Part shown: in pieces, positions 8,498 to 16,778 of the stretch
Position numbering within the stretch: position 1 is the stretch's first letter
Layout: each line of letters begins with the position of its first letter
Assembly: GCA_030704845.1 (NCBI GenBank)
Contig: JAUYKZ010000020.1
Location: forward strand, 1-45,527
Length of the DNA: 45,527 nucleotides
Source of the DNA: an archaeon
Lineage (GTDB): Archaea > Nanobdellota > Nanobdellia > Woesearchaeales > GW2011-AR9
Direction: 5' to 3'
The notes under the pieces: generated by a model
The model's input: the letters and a program-made list of their open reading frames with translations, nothing else
Told to the model about the DNA's origin: nothing
Databases searched by the model: none
Made by a program: the position numbers and the translations under genes

Positions 8498-8552
8498 ACA
8501 TCTATCACCTCTTTTTCCCCAAGCCAGCCTTCGGGCTGGCAAGGGGTTTTTT
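8497..8552 (+). ncRNA. Candidate small RNA with anti-Shine-Dalgarno segment
   Basis: The stretch between a predicted TATA-driven start (about 8497) and a strong terminator (8517-8552) would make an RNA of about 56 bases without a reading frame of note. Its single-stranded 5' part contains TATCACCTCT, complementary to strong Shine-Dalgarno sites such as the one before the gene starting at 24570. The inverted repeat around its promoter suggests regulation. The minus strand of the same region holds only very short frames. The call is inference from promoter and terminator; no known RNA family is recognised. Confidence 0.4.
8517..8552 (+). terminator. Intrinsic-type terminator, TTCG tetraloop
   Basis: CCCC, AA, GCCAGCC, loop TTCG, GGCTGGC, AA, GGGG: a perfect 7-bp upper stem and a 4-bp lower stem separated by an A/A internal loop. 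Six T follow at 8547-8552. It has the form of a bacterial Rho-independent terminator acting on the plus strand. On the minus strand the hairpin is followed by A rather than T. Confidence 0.75.
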
Positions 8553-8577
8553 CATGACTTCTAGAATGGATAATAAC

Positions 8578-10377
8578 CTACCACCATCTTCTATCCTTAG
8601 ATCCTTTAAGGCCAAGAATTAGAAGGAAGATGACAACTGCAGCTAAGAATCCTTCTAAGCGGTATAACGTCTTTTTTGAGATACTTCCAATCATTACTGT
8701 ATCTCTAAATGTTTTTTCTTCTGGAAAATAAACCTCAAGTTCACTCATCTCTAATGCGTAATCTAAGTAAAGTAATGCGGTATATTGTTCTTCTTCTTGT
8801 AATGCAGAAGAATATTTGTAATAAGAATATCCTAATATTGGAAAGACCCCGTCATTACTATTTTCGGCAATAACTCTTTCAACGGCATGTTTCTTTTCAT
8901 TTAGAACATCTTGAACACTTTCGTTATTTAAACCAAATGAGGTAAGGATAGCACTAGAATCTCCTTTTGCTTGAGAGGCAGTAATCAAACAGAGTTCTAC
9001 TTCGTCATTATCTAAAGCTTCTCGAGCTAGGTTAATTTTTTCTCTAATCCCATTGATAAAAGTTGGACTTATGAAAAATTCTGCATATTGATATCTTTCT
9101 TCGGCTTCTGATATTTTTTGTAAGCATGTTTGTTGTAATGTTTGATTATCAAAGACGAATTTTTTTCCATCCATGGCAAAGAATTCCATCCAAGTTACAG
9201 CCGAGAAATATCTTTCTTCAGCATATGCTAAAAGAGAATAAGTGTCTTGTAATTCTGATGATGGTGGATCGTTAAGATATTTATCAATTTGTTGCTGGGC
9301 ATCTGATAACCTTTCTTTAACAATCATCATTGTTTGAAGATCAGAAATAGTTTCAATTGGTTTCTTGCTAACTTCCCCTTTAGTTTTCTTTACTTCTTCT
9401 TGAAGTTTAGTAAATAATTCTTCAACTTTACTTAACGATGGTTTTTGTTCTTTATAGAAACTATCCTTCAATTGAATATTTGAACCGAAACAGTAACTTG
9501 CAGCTGAATAAAAATCATTATTATAGCTAGCATTAATAGAATTCTCTAATCTTTTTTGCAACTGTTCATTAGTTTCATTATCAATCATTACATCTGATTT
9601 TGCTATTTCCTGTTCAATTTTTTCACGTCTTCCACATAAAGTTTCGGCAACCGTTTTCATGATTTCTTGATACTCTTCATCTTCTTCTAAGATAACCGGT
9701 TTATTGTTTAATTGTTCTCCGGTCAATTGAAATACTACTTCATCAATAGTAAGTACTTCTTCTACGGGCAAACTTAGATTTTGAATAGCATATTCAACTA
9801 AATTTAATTCTGATTCTTCACTATTATTATCTTCATTTTCTGAAATATCAGATGAACTTCCGGATGAACCTTTTGGAATGAGAACTTTTCCTAAACCAGC
9901 TTGAGCAGCAGCTTCTAGTTTTTCCTTAACTCCTCCAACAGGACCAACAATCCCTCCTGAATTAATTGTTCCGGTTACGGCTATATTTTGGTCATAATCT
10001 AAATCTAGAATTGCAATCGTAGTTAGGGCGGCTAAAGCGGCACCAGCACTTGGTCCCCCAATAATATTGGATTTTGCTCGTATGGTGTAAATAAAATCGT
10101 ATTTGTTACAGTTTAATTTGAAATGATTACAGGCAACTTCTTTAGCAAACCTAGTTGAGATTTGGGTGTCTAATCTTGTTAACGGAAATGTTTCCAGGAA
10201 TACTCTTCCGGTTCCTTCCCTTAATTCTAAAAGTAAATCTGCATCGCTACCCGTATATCCATCTTCATCTTCATAAACAGCAAGTAATTTTAATTGATAT
10301 ACTTCACCTTCTTGAGCAACAATCGAGGGTATTAAAGATATTAGGATTATTAATAGAATTATCCCACTTTTTTTCAT
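8578..10377 (-). CDS. Membrane-anchored Lon-like serine protease (S16 family)
   Basis: 599 residues. An N-terminal hydrophobic segment or signal peptide (1-21) is followed by a Lon-type proteolytic domain with the Ser-Lys dyad: S110 in GGPSAGAALA and K151 in GPVGGVKEKL, 41 residues apart (43 in E. coli Lon). There is no AAA+ ATPase domain. The middle is a long acidic helical region, and a C-terminal membrane helix (about 570-590, LEGFLAAVVIFLLILGLKG) ends in KDRRWW. With an N-terminal signal and a C-terminal anchor, the protease domain should face outside the cell. The substrate is unknown. A TATA box near 10404 gives a leaderless start. The neighbours are two other surface proteins. Confidence 0.9.
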   Translation of the reverse strand: MKKSGIILLIILISLIPSIVAQEGEVYQLKLLAVYEDEDGYTGSDADLLLELREGTGRVFLETFPLTRLDTQISTRFAKEVACNHFKLNCNKYDFIYTIRAKSNIIGGPSAGAALAALTTIAILDLDYDQNIAVTGTINSGGIVGPVGGVKEKLEAAAQAGLGKVLIPKGSSGSSSDISENEDNNSEESELNLVEYAIQNLSLPVEEVLTIDEVVFQLTGEQLNNKPVILEEDEEYQEIMKTVAETLCGRREKIEQEIAKSDVMIDNETNEQLQKRLENSINASYNNDFYSAASYCFGSNIQLKDSFYKEQKPSLSKVEELFTKLQEEVKKTKGEVSKKPIETISDLQTMMIVKERLSDAQQQIDKYLNDPPSSELQDTYSLLAYAEERYFSAVTWMEFFAMDGKKFVFDNQTLQQTCLQKISEAEERYQYAEFFISPTFINGIREKINLAREALDNDEVELCLITASQAKGDSSAILTSFGLNNESVQDVLNEKKHAVERVIAENSNDGVFPILGYSYYKYSSALQEEEQYTALLYLDYALEMSELEVYFPEEKTFRDTVMIGSISKKTLYRLEGFLAAVVIFLLILGLKGSKDRRWW

Positions 10378-10398
10378 CTATTTATGAAACTAGAATTG

Positions 10399-10408
10399 AC
10401 TTATAAAA
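10399..10408 (-). promoter_or_regulatory. TATA box for the Lon-like protease
   Basis: GTTTTATAAG on the minus strand, centred about 27 bases upstream of the ATG at 10377. Confidence 0.55.
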
Positions 10409-10409
10409 C

Positions 10410-12602
10410 TTATTGTTCATTTAGGTTTGGAAGGTTAGATACACATTCTGCTTCTCTGACAATCCCCGTAAGACCTTCAGCGATATCATCTCTTTCTTGC
10501 TGATTATTTCTTTCAAAAACTAAATGATATTCACAAGTTTCTCTGATATCGTTATAAAGGCAGCAAAGATCTTCTTCATTTTCCGGAATACAAGCTTGCT
10601 GTCCTCTTGGAAGAATTTGATCATAGGTTTGAACTACAGATCCCGGAAAATCGTCAGCTTGTCTGGGTGAGACTAAATAAACAATTGTTCCAAGTCTTTG
10701 AACAACATTAGCAACATCTTCTTCTTCAAGACCTCTTCCTGATTGTCCGCTTTCATCTCCAAAGACTACAACATATCGAATAGCATCTGGATGAAGATTT
10801 ATATGTACTAATTCTCGGTGATTCTGGAATACTGCTTGATTAGGATCATTAATATCATAATCAAAAACAATTGAATTCCATTCTACGTCTCTCACTATAT
10901 CATCTTCTGCCCAATCCATAATGCCATCATAACTTAATTCGTTTCCAGAGTTAAATACGCCTAATCCTGCAGCCCCTCCAGCATTACTAAAATATTGCAT
11001 AGCAACTAAAAAATTAACATTGTCTTCACTTATTCCCGGCACACAATCGTTTGCTGGAGCAATAAGAAGTGGATCAGTATCACTACCAATTATACCGAGA
11101 CTATAACAAATCCTATTATTAATAATTCCGTCTTGTAAATCGTTTCCGTGAATCTGCTGAATGGCGTTAGTTACAGAAACTATGCCCGTCATCACTTCTT
11201 CTGGTCTCATTGATCCAGAGATGTCTATTAAAAATAATACTTCAACTCTTCCTCCACCATTGAATCCTTCATCAATCTCTCCATCACAATCATCATCTCT
11301 GCCGTTACATCTTTCGGCCATTGCTCTGATTTCTCCAGCACAATCCCAATAATTTGCAACTAATTCACCTAAGTTTAATACCTGTTCACAGACAGCAAAT
11401 CCAGGTCTACATGGTTGTTCTCTTTCAGGAGGATTGCCTCCGTCTTCTAAGACAACCATCTCACCAAGTTCATTATGATAACAAGGGAAGGCAAGAGGAG
11501 CATTAACTTGAGGTGCAGAATTATCAATTAATCCATCACAATCGTCATCAATTCCATTACATGTTTCTGCATGCATTACAAAATCTGGGCTATCACAATC
11601 GCATACCCCGACGCCTTCATCTGTTTCCCCATCACAATCATTGTCGTGGTAATCACATAATTCATCAGCTGGAAAACCTTCGTCAATACATACTGGATTA
11701 TCTATCCCATCACAGGGTTTGTAAGGTTTGCCGCCCTCATCGAGTTCACAACTTGGATCGTACATACATGCCCATCTTCCAGGATGACAATCGCCAAGAT
11801 ATGCGTCAGCGAAATTGGCTAAAGGTCTAGTCGTACACGGAGAACCTAACGGAACGGAACCTTCTTGTAATGGATCTTCAATGAAGATATTATCAATTGC
11901 TCCATCACAATCATCATCAATTCCATTACAGATTTCTCTTCCAGCAGTAACTTGACCATAACAGGTGTCATCTTCTTTAATCTCACCATTAATGCAATAT
12001 CTTCTTCCAGCAGTGCAAATACTTTCTTTTAAAAATGCAGGATTACCATCAAAACATTGTTCAAAGATTCTTTCATAAGCTTCAGGGTTCTCTGCATCGT
12101 AGAAAGGAGAAAAAGTTGGAATCACTTCAACACTATTTCTGGAAGATTCATCAATTCTCCCATCGCAATTATTATCGATACCATCACATATTTCAATTTT
12201 TGGGTGACCGAATCCTTCACATTCAGACCAATATGCTCCATTACATGATCTTGTACCTTCTGCACATGGACCATAATGCAAAATTTCGTCTCTAACATTA
12301 ACTACGCATTTTTCAGTTTCTCCAAGTCTACCACACGGTTCTGGGAGAACAGTAGCATCTTGTGGGAGAGTTCCACCATCCCATTTTGTGACTGGGAGGT
12401 AATCGGTAATCTCTGTATCTGATAGATTACTCCAGTCATCATTAGAATTAATGCCGCCCTCAGATGGAATATTATTATCAACTAATGCGTCTAGTGAAGA
12501 ATTATCAGATTCACTACAACCTAACAATGGAGAAAAACCAGTCAAAGCAGCAGTAACAAGTGTTGCTCTTCTTATTTTTTTGAATTTGTCTATTATAAAC
12601 AC
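10410..12602 (-). CDS. Lipoprotein with MopE-type metal-binding motifs and a von Willebrand A domain
   Basis: 730 residues from a GTG start. The N-terminus is a basic region, a hydrophobic core and a lipobox ending in LLGC (C29), suggesting a lipid-anchored surface protein. Five clear CNGxDxxCDGxID motifs (about 138-152, 224-238, 315-329, 347-361, 431-445) and one degenerate copy (296-308) match the putative metal-binding motif known from MopE-like proteins of bacteria. A von Willebrand A domain starts near 452, with an intact MIDAS start at D460 (DISGSM). Cysteines are abundant, so it probably folds outside the cell. It may bind ions or mediate adhesion. This architecture is common in myxobacteria and related bacteria, so horizontal transfer is plausible. 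ATG starts are lacking early in the frame. Confidence 0.85.
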   Translation of the reverse strand: MFIIDKFKKIRRATLVTAALTGFSPLLGCSESDNSSLDALVDNNIPSEGGINSNDDWSNLSDTEITDYLPVTKWDGGTLPQDATVLPEPCGRLGETEKCVVNVRDEILHYGPCAEGTRSCNGAYWSECEGFGHPKIEICDGIDNNCDGRIDESSRNSVEVIPTFSPFYDAENPEAYERIFEQCFDGNPAFLKESICTAGRRYCINGEIKEDDTCYGQVTAGREICNGIDDDCDGAIDNIFIEDPLQEGSVPLGSPCTTRPLANFADAYLGDCHPGRWACMYDPSCELDEGGKPYKPCDGIDNPVCIDEGFPADELCDYHDNDCDGETDEGVGVCDCDSPDFVMHAETCNGIDDDCDGLIDNSAPQVNAPLAFPCYHNELGEMVVLEDGGNPPEREQPCRPGFAVCEQVLNLGELVANYWDCAGEIRAMAERCNGRDDDCDGEIDEGFNGGGRVEVLFLIDISGSMRPEEVMTGIVSVTNAIQQIHGNDLQDGIINNRICYSLGIIGSDTDPLLIAPANDCVPGISEDNVNFLVAMQYFSNAGGAAGLGVFNSGNELSYDGIMDWAEDDIVRDVEWNSIVFDYDINDPNQAVFQNHRELVHINLHPDAIRYVVVFGDESGQSGRGLEEEDVANVVQRLGTIVYLVSPRQADDFPGSVVQTYDQILPRGQQACIPENEEDLCCLYNDIRETCEYHLVFERNNQQERDDIAEGLTGIVREAECVSNLPNLNEQ

Positions 12603-12704
12603 AGTAACCCAAAATTTTGTTTAAGAAATCACATATTTAATTGTTTTGCAGTTACTTATAGGGGATGAATAAACATTATTAAGCTGGTTATCTTTTACTA
12701 CCAA

Positions 12705-13670
12705 ATGAAGAAAAAAGTAGGACTAGCTTTGGGCGCAGGAGCAGCGCGCGGTTTTATCCATATAGGTGTATTAAAAGTTTTACACAAACATAACATTCTT
12801 CCCGATTTTATTGCTGGAACTTCGATGGGAGCAGCAATAGGTGCATTATATGGGGCAGGTTATTCACCGAATGAAATTAAAGATGTTGCGAAAACAACTA
12901 AATGGAAAGGTGTAGTTGATTTTACGATTCCAAAATCAGGTTTATTGAAAGGAGAATTGGTTGAAGGCAAATTAAGACGAATTTTGAAAAATAAAACTTT
13001 TGACGGCTTATCCTTGCCTTTGCAAGTTGTATCTTATAATATTACCAAAAATAAAACAGTGATATTTTCTAAAGGAGATGTAGCCCGAGCTGTTCGTGCT
13101 TCGATATCTATTCCGGGCATATTTACACCATTAGTTATAGATGGTGATAATTATGTTGATGGAATGTTGGGGAACCCAACACCCTATGATGTTGTTAAAC
13201 GGATGGGGGCAGATATTGTCATTGCGGTTGATTTACATAATGAAAGTGGCGAAATATCTAATATTAAATTAAAACGAGGTAGTTTTTTTCATCAACTAAA
13301 GAAAAAATTAATCCTTGATGAATTGTTTAATGTAAAGAATTATATTTTTCCTAAAAGATGGCCACATCTTTTAAAGAAAATTTTAGATTGGTTTTTTGAT
13401 AAAATCATCTTTTCTAAAAAGGTTCTTAAGGTGATCTTTAGGCAGGAAGTACCAGAAGTTACCAAAGTAATGTATCATTCGTTCATTGCTCTTGCAAGTA
13501 ATTTTGCAATGGAACGAATTAAAAATGCCAAGATAGATATTTTAATCAATCCTTCTTTCAAGAATTTACGGTTATCTGATTTTGATAAGGTGGATGAGTT
13601 TGTTAAGATTGGGGAGAAAGCTATGGAAGAAAAGATGCCTGAATTGAAACGGTTATTGAGAAAGAAATAA
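12705..13670 (+). CDS. Patatin-like phospholipase
   Basis: 321 residues. A patatin/RssA-type serine hydrolase: the oxyanion-hole loop GAGAARG (10-16), the nucleophile elbow GTSMG with S40, and the catalytic aspartate in VDGMLGNPTP (D152). It should hydrolyse acyl esters of membrane lipids or other acyl groups; the true substrate is unknown. The C-terminal third is basic and helical (KKLILDELF..., RWPHLLKKILDWFFDKIIF) and may bind the membrane. It is transcribed divergently from the large lipoprotein gene, with an AT-rich intergenic region of 102 bases. Confidence 0.92.
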   Translation: MKKKVGLALGAGAARGFIHIGVLKVLHKHNILPDFIAGTSMGAAIGALYGAGYSPNEIKDVAKTTKWKGVVDFTIPKSGLLKGELVEGKLRRILKNKTFDGLSLPLQVVSYNITKNKTVIFSKGDVARAVRASISIPGIFTPLVIDGDNYVDGMLGNPTPYDVVKRMGADIVIAVDLHNESGEISNIKLKRGSFFHQLKKKLILDELFNVKNYIFPKRWPHLLKKILDWFFDKIIFSKKVLKVIFRQEVPEVTKVMYHSFIALASNFAMERIKNAKIDILINPSFKNLRLSDFDKVDEFVKIGEKAMEEKMPELKRLLRKK

Positions 13671-13706
13671 GTAAGAAAGAAATAAGTAAATATGTATTAA
13701 CTCTAT

Positions 13707-14159
13707 CTAATTAACTTTCTTTATCAAGCTCATCTCTTTATACTTTAAATGGATTTTTTTACCAGTGTTTAAATTTTGAAGAAATATCTTCCCATCCATC
13801 GATCTTACAAGATATATCTCTCCAAGATATTTAACTTCATCTCCTTTTTTGAATTGAGCTTCTCTAAATAGGACAGTTGTTCTATACAACTCTTTGTTAT
13901 CTTTTTTAGTATGGAGAGTTGCCGTTACTTTAAGTTCTCCGCCAAACTTATCCTGTAATCTTTTTCCTAAAGCTCTGGTTAAACTACTATCGCTACAATA
14001 ATAATCCATTCCCATCTTTAGTTCTTTTTGTTTTGAAACTAGTAATTTAACTCTATCTATTTCATTTTCTGCAAATTCAATTATTTCTGGTGAAACATCT
14101 CTTAATTGAAGAAGAGCTTCGTAGTAATTTGGGTGTTTCCCCTGCATTGAGCGAACCAT
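13707..14159 (-). CDS. NMD3-like ribosome biogenesis protein lacking the zinc-binding N-terminus
   Basis: 150 residues. The segment HPNYYEALLQLRDVSPEIIE followed by GMDYYCSDSSLTRALGKRLQ and a KVTATLHTKK...YRTTVLFR strand pattern matches the middle of archaeal NMD3, the 50S-subunit assembly factor. The C-terminal FKKGDEVKYLGEIYLVRSMD looks like its SH3/OB-like domain. The N-terminal CxxC zinc ribbons that begin other NMD3 proteins are absent. No frame upstream supplies them directly, although a separate zinc-ribbon protein is encoded two genes upstream on the same strand (14946-15137). The family call rests on recalled sequence patterns and is moderately sure. Confidence 0.65.
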   Translation of the reverse strand: MVRSMQGKHPNYYEALLQLRDVSPEIIEFAENEIDRVKLLVSKQKELKMGMDYYCSDSSLTRALGKRLQDKFGGELKVTATLHTKKDNKELYRTTVLFREAQFKKGDEVKYLGEIYLVRSMDGKIFLQNLNTGKKIHLKYKEMSLIKKVN

Positions 14160-14202
14160 AACGTATATATTCGCCTGTTATTTAAAAATAGTTTGTTTCT
14201 AT

Positions 14203-14907
14203 TTAGACTTTTATTGCTTTTATCTTTAATCTCATTACAATGAATGCAACAAAACTTAACCCATATCCTAGAAGGTAAAATATGTCAGAAAGGAATCCTA
14301 GAAACCCATAAATCCCGATAGCTTCCGTATAATGGAACAATAAATCGCCAGCAAGGATACCTATGCTTGCTAAGAACAGGAGAAATAATACTTGTTCAAA
14401 ATCTCCCAAATAACGTGAGAAGAAAATTACACTTAAAGCTGAACTTACAATTAATGCACTAATAATTGGATAAACGTAACCAAATGAATAATTGCTTCCA
14501 CCAACACCAAAGACAATGGCTAAAACTAGGACCGTTAATAATCCTCCGTAAAGCAATTGTTTCATTAACATGCTACTATTGCCATGTTCTTTCATGAGAA
14601 CATTAGTCATGGTAATAAATGAGATTAAGATGAGAAGACCTCCCGCTGTCCAATATAAATCTTGAATTCCGATTTGAGATGCATTCTTAAAAATTACTTG
14701 AGTTAAGTAATAAGAAACTTCACCTAAAGCGTATAAAGAATATCCCGTAACTAAGAAAAAGAAGATGAAATAATTTACATCATTAAATAAATCTTTTAGC
14801 TTATTATGAAAGAAACTTCCTAAATTAATGATTCCTGCACCTGCAGCAAGGGCTGCTACTATTACGATAAGCCCAAACATCATATCGCTGAGAGCATCTA
14901 ACACCAT
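14203..14907 (-). CDS. Polytopic membrane protein, unknown function
   Basis: 234 residues, almost entirely hydrophobic, with about seven predicted membrane helices and short polar loops. The basic C-terminus (MRLKIKAIKV) suggests a cytoplasmic end. No transporter or enzyme motif is recognisable. A TATA box at 14931-14941 gives a leaderless start at the ATG. It lies between the zinc ribbon gene and the NMD3-like gene on the same strand. Confidence 0.7.
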   Translation of the reverse strand: MVLDALSDMMFGLIVIVAALAAGAGIINLGSFFHNKLKDLFNDVNYFIFFFLVTGYSLYALGEVSYYLTQVIFKNASQIGIQDLYWTAGGLLILISFITMTNVLMKEHGNSSMLMKQLLYGGLLTVLVLAIVFGVGGSNYSFGYVYPIISALIVSSALSVIFFSRYLGDFEQVLFLLFLASIGILAGDLLFHYTEAIGIYGFLGFLSDIFYLLGYGLSFVAFIVMRLKIKAIKV

Positions 14908-14930
14908 ACCTTTAGAAAATGAAATGGAGT

Positions 14931-14941
14931 TTATAAAATAT
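14931..14941 (-). promoter_or_regulatory. TATA box for the 14203-14907 gene
   Basis: TATTTTATAAA on the minus strand, centred about 29 bases before the ATG at 14907. Confidence 0.55.
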
Positions 14942-14945
14942 TCTG

Positions 14946-15137
14946 TTACCGGGTTCTGTTTTTACCGCCAGTTTTGTAAGGAGAATATTTAGCTTTTTCT
15001 CGTTGACTGGTTTTCTTATTTAAGTTTTCTATATCTTCTAAATCACTATATCCACATTTATTACATTCAATAAATAATAGATCATCTTCTTCAAGTACAG
15101 TTACATCCGTTGATTTGCATTTAGGGCAGTTATGCAT
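14946..15137 (-). CDS. Small zinc-ribbon protein
   Basis: 63 residues. Two CxxC knuckles (CPKC at 4-7 and CNKC near 25-28) form a single zinc ribbon, followed by a basic, probably disordered tail (SQREKAKYSPYKTGGKNRTR). Such proteins often bind nucleic acid or ribosomes, but the role is not evident here. A TATA-like stretch (AAATTTATC on the minus strand, near 15165) lies about 28 bases upstream of the start. It could in principle supply the zinc ribbon missing from the NMD3-like protein; this is speculation. Confidence 0.7.
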   Translation of the reverse strand: MHNCPKCKSTDVTVLEEDDLLFIECNKCGYSDLEDIENLNKKTSQREKAKYSPYKTGGKNRTR

Positions 15138-15230
15138 GATAGAATAAAACAGTTGGGGTTGATAAATTTTTTCTTATATCATGCTTCCTAGGTCAGATAA
15201 AAAATTAGAGTAATATGCTAATTAGATACT

Positions 15231-15258
15231 AAAAACTATAAATCATTATATAGTTTTT
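15231..15258. promoter_or_regulatory. Inverted repeat spanning the TATA region of prs
   Basis: AAAAACTATA (15231-15240) and TATAGTTTTT (15249-15258) are exact reverse complements with an 8-base loop. The right arm includes the sequence TATATAG, centred about 29 bases before the prs ATG, where the TATA box is expected. GCTAATTA occurs twice nearby (15218 and 15268). It could be an operator or simply a palindromic AT-rich promoter. Confidence 0.45.
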
Positions 15259-15279
15259 TTCGTTTTTGCTAATTAATCT

Positions 15280-16485
15280 ATGCCTGATACAGAATATGAA
15301 AAATCAAGGAGGAAGCAGAGATTAACAGCTCTTTCTAAAGTTGTTTTAATCAATGGCAGATCGGCTGAATCATCTCAAGGTTCTCTTGAAAAAAAACTGA
15401 TGGAAAGAATCGATAAAGAATTTCCTTCTCCGAATAAAAGAGAAAGAGTCGATATTGAAGCGTTAAAAAGAGAGAATATGCATTTTGCTAATAGAAGAAT
15501 TAAACAGCAGAGCGATGGTGAATATTTTATCCAAGTTCAGGAAAATGTTCGAGAAAAAGATATTCATCTCTTTTACAAGTTTAATGATAAAAATCTTGAT
15601 CTGATAGAAATGTTGGTAATGGGTGATACGCTTGTTCGAGCAGGAGTTGGTTCAATAACTCTATATTTACCCTATCTTCCTTATCAGAGACAAGATAAAA
15701 AAGACGAGGGGCGTGTTCCAATCTCAGCGAAATTAATTTTTAATCTATTAATAGCTAGCATGGGGAATCGTTTGAAAAGAATCGTTACATTTGATCTTCA
15801 TGCTAAACAAGCACAGGGCCATTTTGACGGGCCTGTAGATGAATTAAGCGCTATCCCAGAATTTGCGGCTTATTATAGGAATAAGTTTCAAGAAGATTTA
15901 GCAAGAGATTCATCTTCGGTAGTGGTATTTTCACCAGACGCGGGAGGAGCAAAAAGAGCAGAAAAATTAAGTGAACTTCTGCAGGTTCAATATCATGTAC
16001 TTACAAAAAGAAGAGTCGGGCATGGAAAAGCGGAAACAAAATATGATACTAGTGTTAATCTTAATGGAAAAAGAATAATCGTAATTGATGATATGATTGA
16101 TTCAGGGAGTTCTTTAGTTGGAGAATATGAAATTGGTAAGGATGGTCCGGTTCAGTATTTTCAATCTTTAGGGGCAGATGTTTATTGTTGTGCAACTCAT
16201 CATGTCCTTAGTATAAAAAATGGAATTACGGCTGAAGAACGATTAAGAAAATCTGGAGTTCCATTTTTATTCACTGATTCTATTCCTGAGAGGTATCCAG
16301 GATATTATGTGAATAACAAGGATTACATGTCGGTACTTTCTTTAGATCATTCTTTGGCTAAGGCGGTTTATTGCAATGCAGCGGGAGAATCAATTTCTAA
16401 ATTTTTAACAGATCGGGAAGAAAAATTAAAAGCAGATAAGTTAGATTTAATTGTTCAAAGTGATGGGCGGATAGATGTAGAGTAA
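15280..16485 (+). CDS. prs: Ribose-phosphate pyrophosphokinase (PRPP synthetase)
   Basis: 401 residues. Makes PRPP from ribose 5-phosphate and ATP for nucleotide synthesis. The family segments are clear: YLPYLPYQRQDKKDEGRVPI, the FDLHAKQAQGHFDGPVD stretch that contains the catalytic-region histidine, FSPDAGGAKRAEKL, and the PRPP-binding loop VIDDMIDSGSSL. At 401 residues it is longer than the usual 290-320 because of an N-terminal extension of about 45 residues and extra C-terminal sequence. It is therefore either an extended active enzyme or a divergent paralog; the active-site motifs favour activity. Confidence 0.9.
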   Translation: MPDTEYEKSRRKQRLTALSKVVLINGRSAESSQGSLEKKLMERIDKEFPSPNKRERVDIEALKRENMHFANRRIKQQSDGEYFIQVQENVREKDIHLFYKFNDKNLDLIEMLVMGDTLVRAGVGSITLYLPYLPYQRQDKKDEGRVPISAKLIFNLLIASMGNRLKRIVTFDLHAKQAQGHFDGPVDELSAIPEFAAYYRNKFQEDLARDSSSVVVFSPDAGGAKRAEKLSELLQVQYHVLTKRRVGHGKAETKYDTSVNLNGKRIIVIDDMIDSGSSLVGEYEIGKDGPVQYFQSLGADVYCCATHHVLSIKNGITAEERLRKSGVPFLFTDSIPERYPGYYVNNKDYMSVLSLDHSLAKAVYCNAAGESISKFLTDREEKLKADKLDLIVQSDGRIDVE

Positions 16486-16519
16486 GTTTAGGATTCTATC
16501 TAAACTTTCCTTCAGAAAA

Positions 16520-16531
16520 CCTTATAAAAGG
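16520..16531 (+). promoter_or_regulatory. TATA box for the 16551 gene cluster
   Basis: CCTTATAAAAGG, centred about 25 bases before the ATG at 16551, so the transcript carrying prefoldin alpha and ftsY is probably leaderless. Confidence 0.6.
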
Positions 16532-16550
16532 AATCTACTCTCATGACGCC

Positions 16551-16778
16551 ATGGCACTTACACAAAAAGATTTATCGGTTTTGAAGATTTTAGTTGATAA
16601 AGAGTTGGAACATCTTAAGAAAGATGAAGAACAACTTATGATTGTCAATTCTCCTTTTTTAGGGAAATTGGAAGAAGATACAGATCTTTCCTTTCTGCGA
16701 GATGTGGAAAGGTATGAAAGATTTTTGAAAGAATTATTAATGAAACTCGGGACGTCAAATGAACAAGAAGAAGAATGA
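16551..16778 (+). CDS. Small hypothetical protein upstream of prefoldin alpha
   Basis: 75 residues, acidic, predicted to form two or three helices, without cysteines or membrane segments. Its last 20 bases overlap the start of the prefoldin gene, so the two are translationally coupled and real. In many archaea the position before pfdA-ftsY is occupied by ribosomal protein genes such as L18a (LX). I do not see clear similarity to L18a here and leave the function open. Confidence 0.75.
   Translation: MALTQKDLSVLKILVDKELEHLKKDEEQLMIVNSPFLGKLEEDTDLSFLRDVERYERFLKELLMKLGTSNEQEEE

Noticed and set aside
4393-8510. Motif GGTGATAG near the ileS promoter, the sigma promoter and the small RNA
   Set aside because: Three short matches in different positions and orientations relative to the promoters are too few to call a regulon.
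8498-8556. Minus-strand mini-ORFs (MKKPLASPKAGLGKKR and MFTTLG), the second with a Shine-Dalgarno-like site
   Set aside because: The first is read through the terminator hairpin and its sequence is dictated by that hairpin; the second has only six codons. The plus-strand RNA explains the structure better.
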